Of a stretch of DNA of 5,424 nucleotides, positions 1-5,424 are shown piece after piece. This stretch comes from Spirochaeta sp. GTDB lineage: Bacteria; Spirochaetota; Spirochaetia; Sphaerochaetales; Sphaerochaetaceae. The stretch lies in contig JAIMZO010000121.1 in the NCBI GenBank assembly GCA_020054965.1, positions 1 to 5,424 on the forward strand, in the 5' to 3' direction. The notes beneath the pieces are model-generated. The model ran no database searches and was not told the DNA's origin. It saw only the letters and a list, made by a program, of their open reading frames with translations. Position 1 is the first letter of the stretch. Each line of letters begins with the position of its first letter. Made by a program: the position numbers and the translations under genes.

Positions 1-10
1 CTTCCGATCT
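1..10. other. Probable residual Illumina adapter at contig end
   Basis: The first ten bases, CTTCCGATCT, are identical to the 3' end of the standard Illumina TruSeq adapter; read on the other strand they are AGATCGGAAG, the start of the adapter read-through. The match lies exactly at the window edge, where an untrimmed adapter would sit. A ten-base match at one fixed position is unlikely by chance, but it could be genuine coding sequence because the reading frame of the FAD dehydrogenase stays open through it. The last three or four codons of that partial gene should therefore not be trusted. Confidence 0.7.
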
Positions 11-1191
11 TCTTTTACGCGGAATCGTTCATCCAGGTAGGCTGGTTTATTTGCATAGAGTTTGATTTCAGGATAGTACATGATCGTGGAAGGGTGAAGC
101 ACACCAGGTACAATGGTATCCAGGTTTTTCATTGCTTTCCAGATAGCGCGAAGGATTTTCGCAGGAATTGCAAGGGAGATATCCCCAGGACAACAGGTTT
201 TCAGCGTAGGCTCAAAGTCATAGAGGTCACCGCTGAAGCTTGCTTCCTTGCTCCTTGAACCGAGGCGGAAATCACCAACCCGTTGCATCAGGGGTTGTCC
301 ACCACCCATAAGAGCGGCCTGCAGTCCAAGGTTCTCTGCAAAGGCTTGTCCACTGGCAAGAGGGGCGGTAAACCGTACTGTTTTCAGGATTGCGAAGTTT
401 ACCAAGCCATTGTCATGCTTGCTGTCTGGGGCAAAGGCATGCCCATTCACTGAATACCACTGGTCGCCTCTGTTTGTCGCATACCGCTCACGTACCACAT
501 GGGCGTTCCCGCTGTTGGTGCAGAATGTACGCACTTTCTCAGGGAAATAGAACTTCGGGTCATAGTAATCCCGCACGATGGGATAGTGCTCAATTCTGGT
601 CTCAACCCGTACCCCGATGTCGACGATATTGTCGATATATTGGACGCCGAGCGTGCGCATCAGGTCCTGAAGGAAATGGAAGCCTTTTCTGCCCGGTGCT
701 ATCAGCAAACGCTTGTAACCAATCTCGCGTTTCTCGGTAATGATGAACTGTTTCTCGGCATTCACCGTTTCCATTGCCTCTCCAAGAGCAAGGTGAATGC
801 CCAAAGCTTCAAGACGAGCAAGCAATTCCGTGATAAGCTTGAGTCCGCCATCAGTGCCGAGATGTGTCTGTCTGATTTCCAGCAGTGAACAGCCTAGTCT
901 CTCTGCTCGCTTCTGGTAGATGTCGATGTTCTGTTTCTCAAGAAATGATGGTTTGAGAAAGTCGATAACCTGTTTCAGGTAGTGTTCGGCAGCTTCTTCG
1001 CTCCAGTATTCAACAGGAAACCCGATTGGGTAGGTGAAATTCATCTTGCAGTCATTGCGCATACCGCCGGTAGACACCTTTTCCCGATCAAGTATTAATA
1101 TCTTCAGATCAGGCCGTTTTTCACGCAGCGTAAAGGCTGCACCCATTCCTGCCGGTCCGCTTCCTACGATGACAACATCATATCGGTCCAT
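1..1191 (-). CDS. FAD-dependent dehydrogenase, COG2509-like, C-terminus missing
   Basis: The frame is open for 397 codons from ATG at 1191 to the window edge and has no stop. Residues 4-15 (YDVVIVGSGPAG) are a beta strand and the GxGxxG dinucleotide loop that binds FAD. Further family-like stretches are GGMRNDCKMNF (42-52), LIAPGRKG (163-170), DIGVRVETR (191-199), VNGHAFA (248-254) and PLASGQAFAEN (277-287). They resemble the poorly characterised NAD(P)/FAD-dependent oxidoreductases of COG2509, a cytoplasmic flavoprotein family whose substrates are not established. Such proteins usually run to about 460-490 residues, so about 60-90 residues are absent, including the C-terminal GDGAG-type FAD contact expected just after the break. 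The start is supported by GGGAGGG at 1198-1204, six bases upstream. The gene is divergent from the Fic-like/D-aminoacylase operon. The last codons probably derive from adapter sequence. Confidence 0.85.
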   Translation of the reverse strand, partial: MDRYDVVIVGSGPAGMGAAFTLREKRPDLKILILDREKVSTGGMRNDCKMNFTYPIGFPVEYWSEEAAEHYLKQVIDFLKPSFLEKQNIDIYQKRAERLGCSLLEIRQTHLGTDGGLKLITELLARLEALGIHLALGEAMETVNAEKQFIITEKREIGYKRLLIAPGRKGFHFLQDLMRTLGVQYIDNIVDIGVRVETRIEHYPIVRDYYDPKFYFPEKVRTFCTNSGNAHVVRERYATNRGDQWYSVNGHAFAPDSKHDNGLVNFAILKTVRFTAPLASGQAFAENLGLQAALMGGGQPLMQRVGDFRLGSRSKEASFSGDLYDFEPTLKTCCPGDISLAIPAKILRAIWKAMKNLDTIVPGVLHPSTIMYYPEIKLYANKPAYLDERFRVKEDRK

Positions 1192-1197
1192 GAAGTA

Positions 1198-1204
1198 CCC
1201 TCCC
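1198..1204 (-). promoter_or_regulatory. Ribosome binding site of the FAD dehydrogenase
   Basis: On the minus strand GGGAGGG lies six bases before the ATG at 1191, the expected spacing for a strong Shine-Dalgarno site. It fixes the start immediately upstream of the FAD-binding strand. Confidence 0.8.
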
Positions 1205-1214
1205 AGTTGTGATA

Positions 1215-1232
1215 GGAAAGGTTCCCCTTTCC
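1215..1232. repeat. Perfect inverted repeat at predicted transcript start (possible operator)
   Basis: GGAAAGG (1215-1221) and CCTTTCC (1226-1232) are exact reverse complements separated by TTCC. The repeat lies just downstream of the candidate minus-strand -10 box, so it would cover the start and first bases of the FAD dehydrogenase mRNA. It could be an operator for a dimeric regulator or a 5' hairpin in the leader. The helix-turn-helix protein encoded next door is an obvious candidate ligand, but that is inference only. Confidence 0.45.
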
Positions 1233-1237
1233 AACCA

Positions 1238-1266
1238 ATTATCCCCATTCTCTCCGCTTTGCTCAA
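1238..1266 (-). promoter_or_regulatory. Candidate sigma-70 promoter for the FAD dehydrogenase
   Basis: On the minus strand TTGAGC (1261-1266) and GATAAT (1238-1243) are separated by exactly 17 bases. They match TTGACA at four of six positions and TATAAT at five of six. The start of transcription would be near 1231, giving a leader of about 40 bases that ends in the Shine-Dalgarno site at 1198-1204. Confidence 0.55.
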
Positions 1267-1288
1267 GCCCTTCTGAGTATAGGAAGCC

Positions 1289-1317
1289 TTGCACAGAGCA
1301 CAGATTCGTGGTAATAA
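1289..1317 (+). promoter_or_regulatory. Candidate promoter for the Fic-like/D-aminoacylase operon
   Basis: TTGCAC (1289-1294) is followed after 17 bases by TAATAA (1312-1317). The -35 element is fair and the -10 element is weak (three of six matches to TATAAT), so the promoter may need activation or may be placed slightly wrongly. It is back to back with the leftward promoter, with 22 bases between the two -35 boxes, so one bound regulator could control both. The leader would be about 30 bases. Confidence 0.35.
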
Positions 1318-1344
1318 ACCTATGTAGGAAGGATTGGAGAGAGA

Positions 1345-1349
1345 GGGAG
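1345..1349 (+). promoter_or_regulatory. Ribosome binding site that selects ATG 1355
   Basis: GGGAG, within a purine-rich run, lies five bases before the ATG at 1355. An in-frame TTG at 1334 would add seven residues, but its only purine-rich upstream stretch (AGGAAGGA) abuts the codon without a spacer. Family members also begin directly with M-Y-I-S, so the ATG is preferred. Confidence 0.7.
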
Positions 1350-1354
1350 AAACT

Positions 1355-2275
1355 ATGTATATCAGTGCCAAGGAAGCCGCGAAGAAGTGGGGAATCAGTG
1401 AGAGGCGGGTGAGAATTCTCTGTGCAGAGGGAAGGGTGGATGGTGTACTCCGTTCCTCCTGGGCCTGGAATATTCCCAGCGATGCCCCCAAGCCTGGGGA
1501 TGGAAGACAGCTGAGGCATATGAAGAACCTCGATCTGCGTATTGGCATGATGGACTTCTCCAAACTTGAACAGGCACGGTTGGCACTGCTATCACAAGAT
1601 GATAGGGAACAATTCTTGCGTTCCTATAAACATCTGGCGACACGCTTCGTACTCGCCTCCTTTGCTGCAGAAGATTTGGAGCTGGATCCCCAAGATCTAG
1701 CCGTACTCTTCAACCATTGCTTTGTTCCCACCTTGCAATTCGATACCCAGGTACTTGCATTGAACATGAGAACCATCATGATGAGGATGCTCCATCAGTA
1801 TGGACTTGGTCCTGTCAAGGGAAAGAGCCGGCCGTTGATGAGTGAGCAGCGGCTATTACAGCTTTATCAGATGCTGATGCAAGGATTGGACAGCGAAGGG
1901 GAGGTCACTTATCGCACCGATAGTGTCATCGACCAGAACAGGAGTGTAACGGTCCTCCAGCAGATGGAGACACTGTTTGTGCAGTGGGACCGGGATTGGA
2001 CTGAGCTCCATCCTGTGGTTAGGGCAATCTTTCTCTATGGGGAATTGATCAGGATCAAGCCCTTTGGTATGTATGATGGGTTGCTTGCTTCCCTTGCTTT
2101 TGCCCAGGAACTGCTCAATGGTGGATTTCCCCCGGCTTTGGTGGAGGAGGAACATGAAGATGAGTTCAAGGCGGCCATGATCCTTACCAGGAGCAGGGGA
2201 AACTACCAGAATGTGCTCAGGATGATAGAACAGGTAGTATTGCGTGAGTGCAAGAGTTTGCAGGGTGAGGCATGA
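1355..2275 (+). CDS. Helix-turn-helix protein with degenerate Fic-like domain
   Basis: This 306-residue protein begins with an excisionase/MerR-like winged helix-turn-helix (about residues 1-50: YISAKEAAKKWGISERRV, then GRVDG, WAWNIP, KPGDGR). The rest reads as a Fic domain: an N-terminal helix with SFAAED (102-107), resembling the inhibitory (S/T)xxxE(G/N) motif; a flap-like TYRTDSVID (185-193); and LHPVVRAIFLYGELIRI (218-234) leading into the active-site position. There the canonical HPFx(D/E)GNGRxxR reads KPFGMYDGLLAS (235-246): catalytic His is Lys235, and the acidic, Asn and both Arg positions are changed. True Fic enzymes transfer AMP or related groups to proteins, using that His. This copy is probably catalytically dead or does something else. 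The frame is intact, so it looks maintained rather than decaying. Its stop overlaps the next start (ATGA), suggesting translational coupling and a role as a local regulator, which is inference. Confidence 0.8.
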   Translation: MYISAKEAAKKWGISERRVRILCAEGRVDGVLRSSWAWNIPSDAPKPGDGRQLRHMKNLDLRIGMMDFSKLEQARLALLSQDDREQFLRSYKHLATRFVLASFAAEDLELDPQDLAVLFNHCFVPTLQFDTQVLALNMRTIMMRMLHQYGLGPVKGKSRPLMSEQRLLQLYQMLMQGLDSEGEVTYRTDSVIDQNRSVTVLQQMETLFVQWDRDWTELHPVVRAIFLYGELIRIKPFGMYDGLLASLAFAQELLNGGFPPALVEEEHEDEFKAAMILTRSRGNYQNVLRMIEQVVLRECKSLQGEA

Positions 2276-3846
2276 ATCACTATCACCTGAGGAATGCCCA
2301 AATCATTGATGGATCCGATTCCGCACCTTTTCTGGGCGATCTTCTTGTGGGATCAGATAGGATACAGGCGATACTTCCCCCACTCTCCCCGGTGAGGGAG
2401 GGATACACCGTAATTGACTGTACTGGCAAGGTCCTCTGCCCCGGATTCATTGATATGCATGGACATAGTGATCTTGAAGTACTGAGGAATCCTCCGATGC
2501 AACCCAAGATTGGACAGGGGATTACCACTGAGGTTGCCGGAAACTGCGGTATCGGGGTATTCCCCTGCCAGAGGGGAAGTGTCTTTTTAAGGGAACTCTG
2601 TGGGGATGTCCTGGGAGCATATCCAGAGGCCGGATGGGAATCATTCAATTCCTACCGGCAGCAGTGGAGAAGTGGAACCAACATGGCATTCCTGCAGGCC
2701 CACAGCACCCTGAGAAGGGCGAGTATGAAGGGAAATGTAAACCGGAGCGCAACCGATACGGAAATTCTCACGATGTGCAACCTTCTCAGGGAGAGCTTGG
2801 AAGCAGGCTGTCTTGGAATGTCCACAGGCTTGTACTACGCGCCTTGTATATTCGCTGAAGAGAAGGAGCTGCTTGCCCTCCTAAAGGTAGTTGCTGAGTA
2901 CAAGGGACTCTTTGCAGTACATATGCGTTGTGAAGGAAGTGATATTCTTGATTCCCTCAAGGAAGTGCTCTCTCTCGCGGAGCGAACCGGAGTGAGGCTG
3001 GAGATCAGCCACCTTAAGGTGATCGGGAGAAAGAACCAGCACCTTGTGGATGAGGTGCTCTCCATGATCGACCATGCAAGGGAGGGCGCTCTGGATGTAC
3101 AGTTTGACCAGTATCCCTACCACTTTGGTTCAACAAGCCTGTTCAGTCTCCTCCCTCCTTCCTATCTACGCTTGCCCCGCGAGGAGCTGCAGCCCCTCCT
3201 GAAGGATGCTTCAGTCCGGATGAAAATACGGAGGGAAATGGACCATCCACAGGAATGGGACTCCATCGCTGAACTTTGCGGATGGGACCAGGTGAGTATC
3301 CTAAGTCTGGAAGGTAACAGGCAGTATGAGATGATGAGCCTGAGTGACATAGCCAGGGAGCAGGGTAGTGACCCGTACGAAGTTTTCTTTGACATTCTCC
3401 AGGAAGCAAAGGGAACTGCACTGATGATGGATGTTACCCAAAGTGAGGAGTCTCTCAAGAAAATCCTCTCTCATCCTCTCATGTGTTTTGGTACGGATGC
3501 CCTCTATGCCGGCGCTCTGAGTCATCCACGGTCCTATCAGAGTACGCTCCACCTGCTTGATAGATATGGAAAACAAGAAGCAGTACTGCCTCTCCAATCC
3601 CTTATTGCAAGAATGACCGGCAATCCTGCAAACCGACTGGGGTTACAGGATAGGGGATTCATAAAAACCGGCTACAAAGCAGACTTGGTGCTCCTCGATT
3701 GGCAGCACCTTGCCGAACACAATGACATAAAACATCCCGAGATAACCGGGCCCGGTATTTCTTTGGTGATGGTAAACGGGGTGGTGGCCTATCAGGAGGG
3801 GACGTATTTTGAGAGTACCAGCGGTTCTCTCCTGCTCTACTCGTAG
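2272..3846 (+). CDS. N-acyl-D-amino-acid deacylase (D-aminoacylase family)
   Basis: This 524-residue amidohydrolase of the COG3653 type would hydrolyse N-acyl-D-amino acids to a free D-amino acid and a carboxylate. The metal site is recognisable: H63 and H65 in [10 protein letters not shown], the family-specific cysteine ligand C92 in AGNCGIG, H217 in AVHMRCEG, H247 in ISHLKVIG (with K249 two residues on) and the catalytic D409 in FGTDALY. The spacing of the first five ligands closely matches the Alcaligenes D-aminoacylase (67, 69, 96, 220, 250), but D409 lies about 45 residues later than that enzyme's D366, implying a longer insert. [11 protein letters not shown] (278-288) and HPRSYQS (418-424) are also typical. 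The C-terminus ([10 protein letters not shown], 467-476) closes the small beta domain. There is no signal peptide, so it is cytoplasmic. AGGG at 2262-2265 lies six bases before the start, which overlaps the upstream stop. Substrate side chain cannot be read. Confidence 0.9.
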   Translation: MNHYHLRNAQIIDGSDSAPFLGDLLVGSDRIQAILPPLSPVREGYTVIDCTGKVLCPGFIDMHGHSDLEVLRNPPMQPKIGQGITTEVAGNCGIGVFPCQRGSVFLRELCGDVLGAYPEAGWESFNSYRQQWRSGTNMAFLQAHSTLRRASMKGNVNRSATDTEILTMCNLLRESLEAGCLGMSTGLYYAPCIFAEEKELLALLKVVAEYKGLFAVHMRCEGSDILDSLKEVLSLAERTGVRLEISHLKVIGRKNQHLVDEVLSMIDHAREGALDVQFDQYPYHFGSTSLFSLLPPSYLRLPREELQPLLKDASVRMKIRREMDHPQEWDSIAELCGWDQVSILSLEGNRQYEMMSLSDIAREQGSDPYEVFFDILQEAKGTALMMDVTQSEESLKKILSHPLMCFGTDALYAGALSHPRSYQSTLHLLDRYGKQEAVLPLQSLIARMTGNPANRLGLQDRGFIKTGYKADLVLLDWQHLAEHNDIKHPEITGPGISLVMVNGVVAYQEGTYFESTSGSLLLYS

Positions 3847-4595
3847 CGGTTGAGAAATTTCTGAGTCCTCAGGTTTTTGGGGTTATTGAACAACTCTTCA
3901 GGATTGCCTTCTTCAACGATAAGTCCATCATCCATGAAGATGATACGGTCGGAGATATCCCTTGCAAAGGCCATCTCATGGGTTACCACAATCATGGTCA
4001 TCTTCTCTTTCGCCAAGTCCTTGATAACACGGAGAATTTCCCCGGTCAGTTCAGGGTCGAGTGCACTGGTGGGTTCATCAAAGCAAAGTACCGTCGGGTT
4101 GAGCGCCAAGGCGCGAGCGATGGAAACCCGCTGTTGCTGTCCACCGGAGAGTTGGTTGGGGTAAGCCTTCTCTTTCTCTTCCAATCCCATTTTCTTGAGA
4201 AGATCGCGACCAACCTTCTCAGCTTCCTGCTTGTCCCGTTTCAAAACATGCATCTGGGGCTCTGTAATGTTTCTCATTACACTCATATGGGGGAAGAGAT
4301 TGAAATTTTGGAATACAAGGCCAAGATTAAGTCTCACCGAGCGAAGCGTTTGCTTGTCAGCATAGGAGACAACGCCATCCTTGGTTGATGTGACCATGGT
4401 CTGTCCACATACAGTGATGGTTCCCCCGTCAACAGGTTCAAGTTGTGTAAGGCAACGCAGCAACGTGCTCTTCCCGCTACCGGAAGGCCCAATGATGGAA
4501 AGGACCTCTCCCTCGTTCAGGGTGAACGAGATTCCCTTGAGTACCCCAAGGCCATCGAATGATTTCTGTAGGTTTTCTACGGTTATGATTTCCAT
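3837..4595 (-). CDS. Polar amino acid ABC transporter ATP-binding protein (GlnQ/HisP type)
   Basis: This is a complete 252-residue ABC ATPase, the usual length for the amino-acid uptake branch. Motifs in order are Walker [10 protein letters not shown] (36-44), Q-loop [10 protein letters not shown] (94-103), signature LSGGQQQR (149-156), Walker B VLCFDEP (169-175), D-loop SALD (177-180) and switch histidine H206 in [19 protein letters not shown] and THEMAFARD are characteristic of the GlnQ/HisP/ArtP group. It would form the cytoplasmic nucleotide-binding dimer that powers the permease encoded just upstream. The start is preceded by GGAGAGGA, which overlaps the permease stop codon; the gap is only nine bases, so the two are probably coupled. 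At the 3' end its stop lies within the last codons of the convergent D-aminoacylase gene. The transported amino acid cannot be deduced. Confidence 0.95.
   Translation of the reverse strand: MEIITVENLQKSFDGLGVLKGISFTLNEGEVLSIIGPSGSGKSTLLRCLTQLEPVDGGTITVCGQTMVTSTKDGVVSYADKQTLRSVRLNLGLVFQNFNLFPHMSVMRNITEPQMHVLKRDKQEAEKVGRDLLKKMGLEEKEKAYPNQLSGGQQQRVSIARALALNPTVLCFDEPTSALDPELTGEILRVIKDLAKEKMTMIVVTHEMAFARDISDRIIFMDDGLIVEEGNPEELFNNPKNLRTQKFLNRYE
3861..3878 (+). terminator. Weak possible terminator inside the convergent ATPase gene
   Basis: Fifteen bases after the D-aminoacylase stop, CTGAG (3861-3865) and CTCAG (3868-3872) are inverted repeats followed by GTTTTT. The stem is short and the loop is only two bases unless the inner pair opens, so it would be a weak terminator. 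It is the only candidate seen near the 3' end of the rightward operon, and it lies inside the ATPase coding sequence. Confidence 0.25.
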
Positions 4596-4604
4596 CTTCC
4601 TCTC

Positions 4605-5240
4605 CTAGCGGTAGTAGTTGAGCTTTCTCTCAAGCAGGTCGAATGAACGGGAGACTACCGCATTCATCAGGAAGTAAAACACTCCGGCAATGAAGATGGG
4701 CATGGTCGAGAACTCCCGTGCTGAGGCGTTCTGGGCAACCCTGAAAAGTTCAGCTACCCCGATCGTCTGGGCAAGGGCAGTATCTTTTACCAGGGTGATC
4801 ACCTCGTTTCCCATTGCAGGGATAATGCGTTTGACCACCTGAGGGGCAATCACATGGGTGAATGTGTGGGCCTTCGAGAAGCCAAGCACCAAGGATGCCT
4901 CATACTGCCCGACGGGGATCGATTGGATTCCCCCACGGTAAATCTCAGCAAAATACGCTGCATAGTTGATGGTATAGCCTACAATAACAGCAGTGAAACG
5001 GTCATACGAGGAGCCGAAGATGTAGTAGGGGGCAAAATAAACAAACAAGAGCTGGAGGATCAAGGGAGTGCCCCGCATGATCATGATGTACACATTTACC
5101 ACGTTCGAGATGATCGGGTTTTTCGACATCCTGCCTTTTGCAACCAACATACCCAGGGGGAGGGAGAATAGCAGGGTAAGGCCGAATATCTTCAAACTGG
5201 TCATCGTGGCAACCAGCATCTGCATTAAGAGGTTTCCCAT
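4605..5240 (-). CDS. Polar amino acid ABC transporter permease (HisM/GlnP type)
   Basis: This 211-residue inner-membrane protein has about five hydrophobic segments, near residues 10-34, 43-75, 83-100, 145-165 and 180-198. MRGTPLILQL (55-64) and NYAAYFAEIYRGG (92-104) are hallmarks of the His/Glu/Gln/Arg/opine permease subfamily. The EAA loop that docks on the ATPase runs from E114 to Q134, with the conserved glycine at 120; its usual LP pair reads AP. NEVITLVKDTALAQTIGV (145-162) is also typical. Length is normal for the family. Only one permease gene is present here, so a homodimer is likely. AGGAG at 5247-5251, six bases before the ATG, supports the start. It lies between the binding-protein gene and the ATPase gene in one leftward operon, and its expression is probably reduced by the terminator just upstream. 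Confidence 0.95.
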   Translation of the reverse strand: MGNLLMQMLVATMTSLKIFGLTLLFSLPLGMLVAKGRMSKNPIISNVVNVYIMIMRGTPLILQLLFVYFAPYYIFGSSYDRFTAVIVGYTINYAAYFAEIYRGGIQSIPVGQYEASLVLGFSKAHTFTHVIAPQVVKRIIPAMGNEVITLVKDTALAQTIGVAELFRVAQNASAREFSTMPIFIAGVFYFLMNAVVSRSFDLLERKLNYYR

Positions 5241-5266
5241 TGGTGTCTCCTAGAGATAAGGTGTTG

Positions 5267-5297
5267 AAAAAAGAAAACGGGGAGCCAAGCTCCCCGT
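5267..5297 (-). terminator. Intrinsic terminator/attenuator inside the transporter operon
   Basis: Read on the minus strand, ACGGGGAGC, loop TTG and GCTCCCCGT form a perfect nine-base-pair G+C-rich stem, followed at once by TTTCTTTTTT. This is a textbook intrinsic terminator. It lies between the binding-protein stop (5314) and the permease start (5240). Only about 15 bases separate the T-run from the permease Shine-Dalgarno site, too few for a separate promoter, so the permease and ATPase genes must depend on read-through. The plus-strand side lacks a T-run, so it acts only leftwards. Confidence 0.85.
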
Positions 5298-5301
5298 AAT
5301 C

Positions 5302-5317
5302 ATAACGATTTCGTTAT
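5302..5317. repeat. Inverted repeat spanning the binding-protein stop codon
   Basis: ATAACGA (5302-5308) and TCGTTAT (5311-5317) are perfect inverted repeats two bases apart. In the leftward mRNA they would form a six-pair hairpin with a four-base loop that includes the TAA stop of the binding-protein gene. It stands four bases before the terminator stem, so the 3' end of that gene carries two tandem hairpins. It may protect the short transcript from exonucleases, or it may be chance. Confidence 0.45.
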
Positions 5318-5424
5318 TTTCCTACAACCGTAATATCACTACCGAACCAATCGGTGGAGATTTTTGCAAGTGTACCGTCTGCGGCCATTGCCTCAAGCTG
5401 TTGCCATACTGCGTCTGCAAGCTT
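5314..5424 (-). CDS. Amino acid ABC transporter substrate-binding protein, C-terminal end only
   Basis: Only the last 36 codons and the TAA stop are inside the window; the gene enters from the right edge. The end, with EAMAADGTLAKISTDWFGSD at residues 11-30 of the fragment, is the typical C-terminal helix and loop of periplasmic solute-binding proteins family 3 (usual form: a few residues, DGTxxKIxxKWFG). The protein would capture a polar amino acid outside the membrane and deliver it to the permease encoded 73 bases downstream. It is the first of the three transporter genes visible and is followed by a strong terminator, which fits the usual excess of binding protein over membrane components. 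Ligand, signal peptide and start are out of view. Confidence 0.85.
   Translation of the reverse strand, partial: KLADAVWQQLEAMAADGTLAKISTDWFGSDITVVGK

Noticed and set aside
616..640. Repeated GTCGA/GATAT pattern that looks like an inverted repeat
   Set aside because: It encodes the family-conserved YIDNIVDIGV segment of the FAD dehydrogenase; codon composition explains it.
248..888. Several overlapping plus-strand open frames of about 100-130 codons
   Set aside because: They lie opposite the FAD dehydrogenase, are rich in Cys, Arg and Ser, and show no domain or ribosome site; they are shadows of the minus-strand gene.
1334..1354. TTG start adding seven residues to the HTH/Fic-like protein
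   Set aside because: No properly spaced ribosome site precedes it, while ATG 1355 has GGGAG at five bases and matches the usual start of this HTH type.
1411..1420. Ten-base palindrome GAGAATTCTC early in the HTH gene, considered as an autoregulatory operator
   Set aside because: It is inside the coding sequence of the HTH domain, has no second copy in the window and is short enough to arise by chance.
1355..2275. Toxin-antitoxin interpretation (Fic toxin with partner)
   Set aside because: The catalytic motif is lost and the adjoining gene is a metabolic amidohydrolase, not a small antitoxin.
3745..3756. Perfect 12-base palindrome ACCGGGCCCGGT followed by ATTTCTTT, resembling a terminator
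   Set aside because: It encodes the ordinary TGPG stretch of the D-aminoacylase, would leave only a four-pair stem with a four-base loop, and lies 90 bases before the stop; likely chance.

Overview
The window is ordinary bacterial chromosome, with about half G+C by eye, clear Shine-Dalgarno sites and tightly packed genes. It holds six genes, four complete and two cut by the window edges. No RNA gene, CRISPR array, insertion sequence or phage gene is visible. The protein styles (a COG2509-type FAD dehydrogenase, an excisionase-like helix-turn-helix joined to a Fic-like domain, a D-aminoacylase and a GlnQ/HisP-type transporter) would suit a free-living or gut anaerobe such as a Sphaerochaeta-like spirochaete or a clostridial Firmicute. 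That placement is a guess from protein flavour, not a demonstrated match.

Left part (1-1354): a FAD-dependent dehydrogenase is read leftwards from an ATG at 1191 and is cut off at position 1. The first ten bases equal the 3' end of the common Illumina adapter, so the edge is probably a contig end carrying a little adapter. The 163-base gap 1192-1354 separates this gene from a rightward operon. It contains a good candidate promoter facing left, a weaker one facing right, and a perfect inverted repeat at the expected start of the leftward transcript.

Middle (1355-3846): a two-gene rightward operon. The first gene encodes an N-terminal DNA-binding helix-turn-helix followed by a Fic-fold domain whose catalytic motif has decayed: the essential His is Lys and most of the anion-binding loop is lost. 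Its stop overlaps the start of the second gene (ATGA), an intact-looking N-acyl-D-amino-acid deacylase with all expected metal ligands. The simplest reading is that a Fic-derived pseudoenzyme now acts as a regulator or sensor for a catabolic D-aminoacylase. This is the most interesting feature of the window.

Right part (3837-5424): a leftward polar-amino-acid ABC transporter operon in the order binding protein (only its last 36 residues are present), permease, ATPase. A strong intrinsic terminator lies between the binding-protein gene and the permease gene, which would let the binding protein be made in excess. The ATPase gene and the D-aminoacylase gene converge and overlap by 10 bases, leaving no intergenic space for a terminator. 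A link between the transporter and the deacylase (uptake of amino acids or acylated amino acids) is possible but rests only on adjacency.
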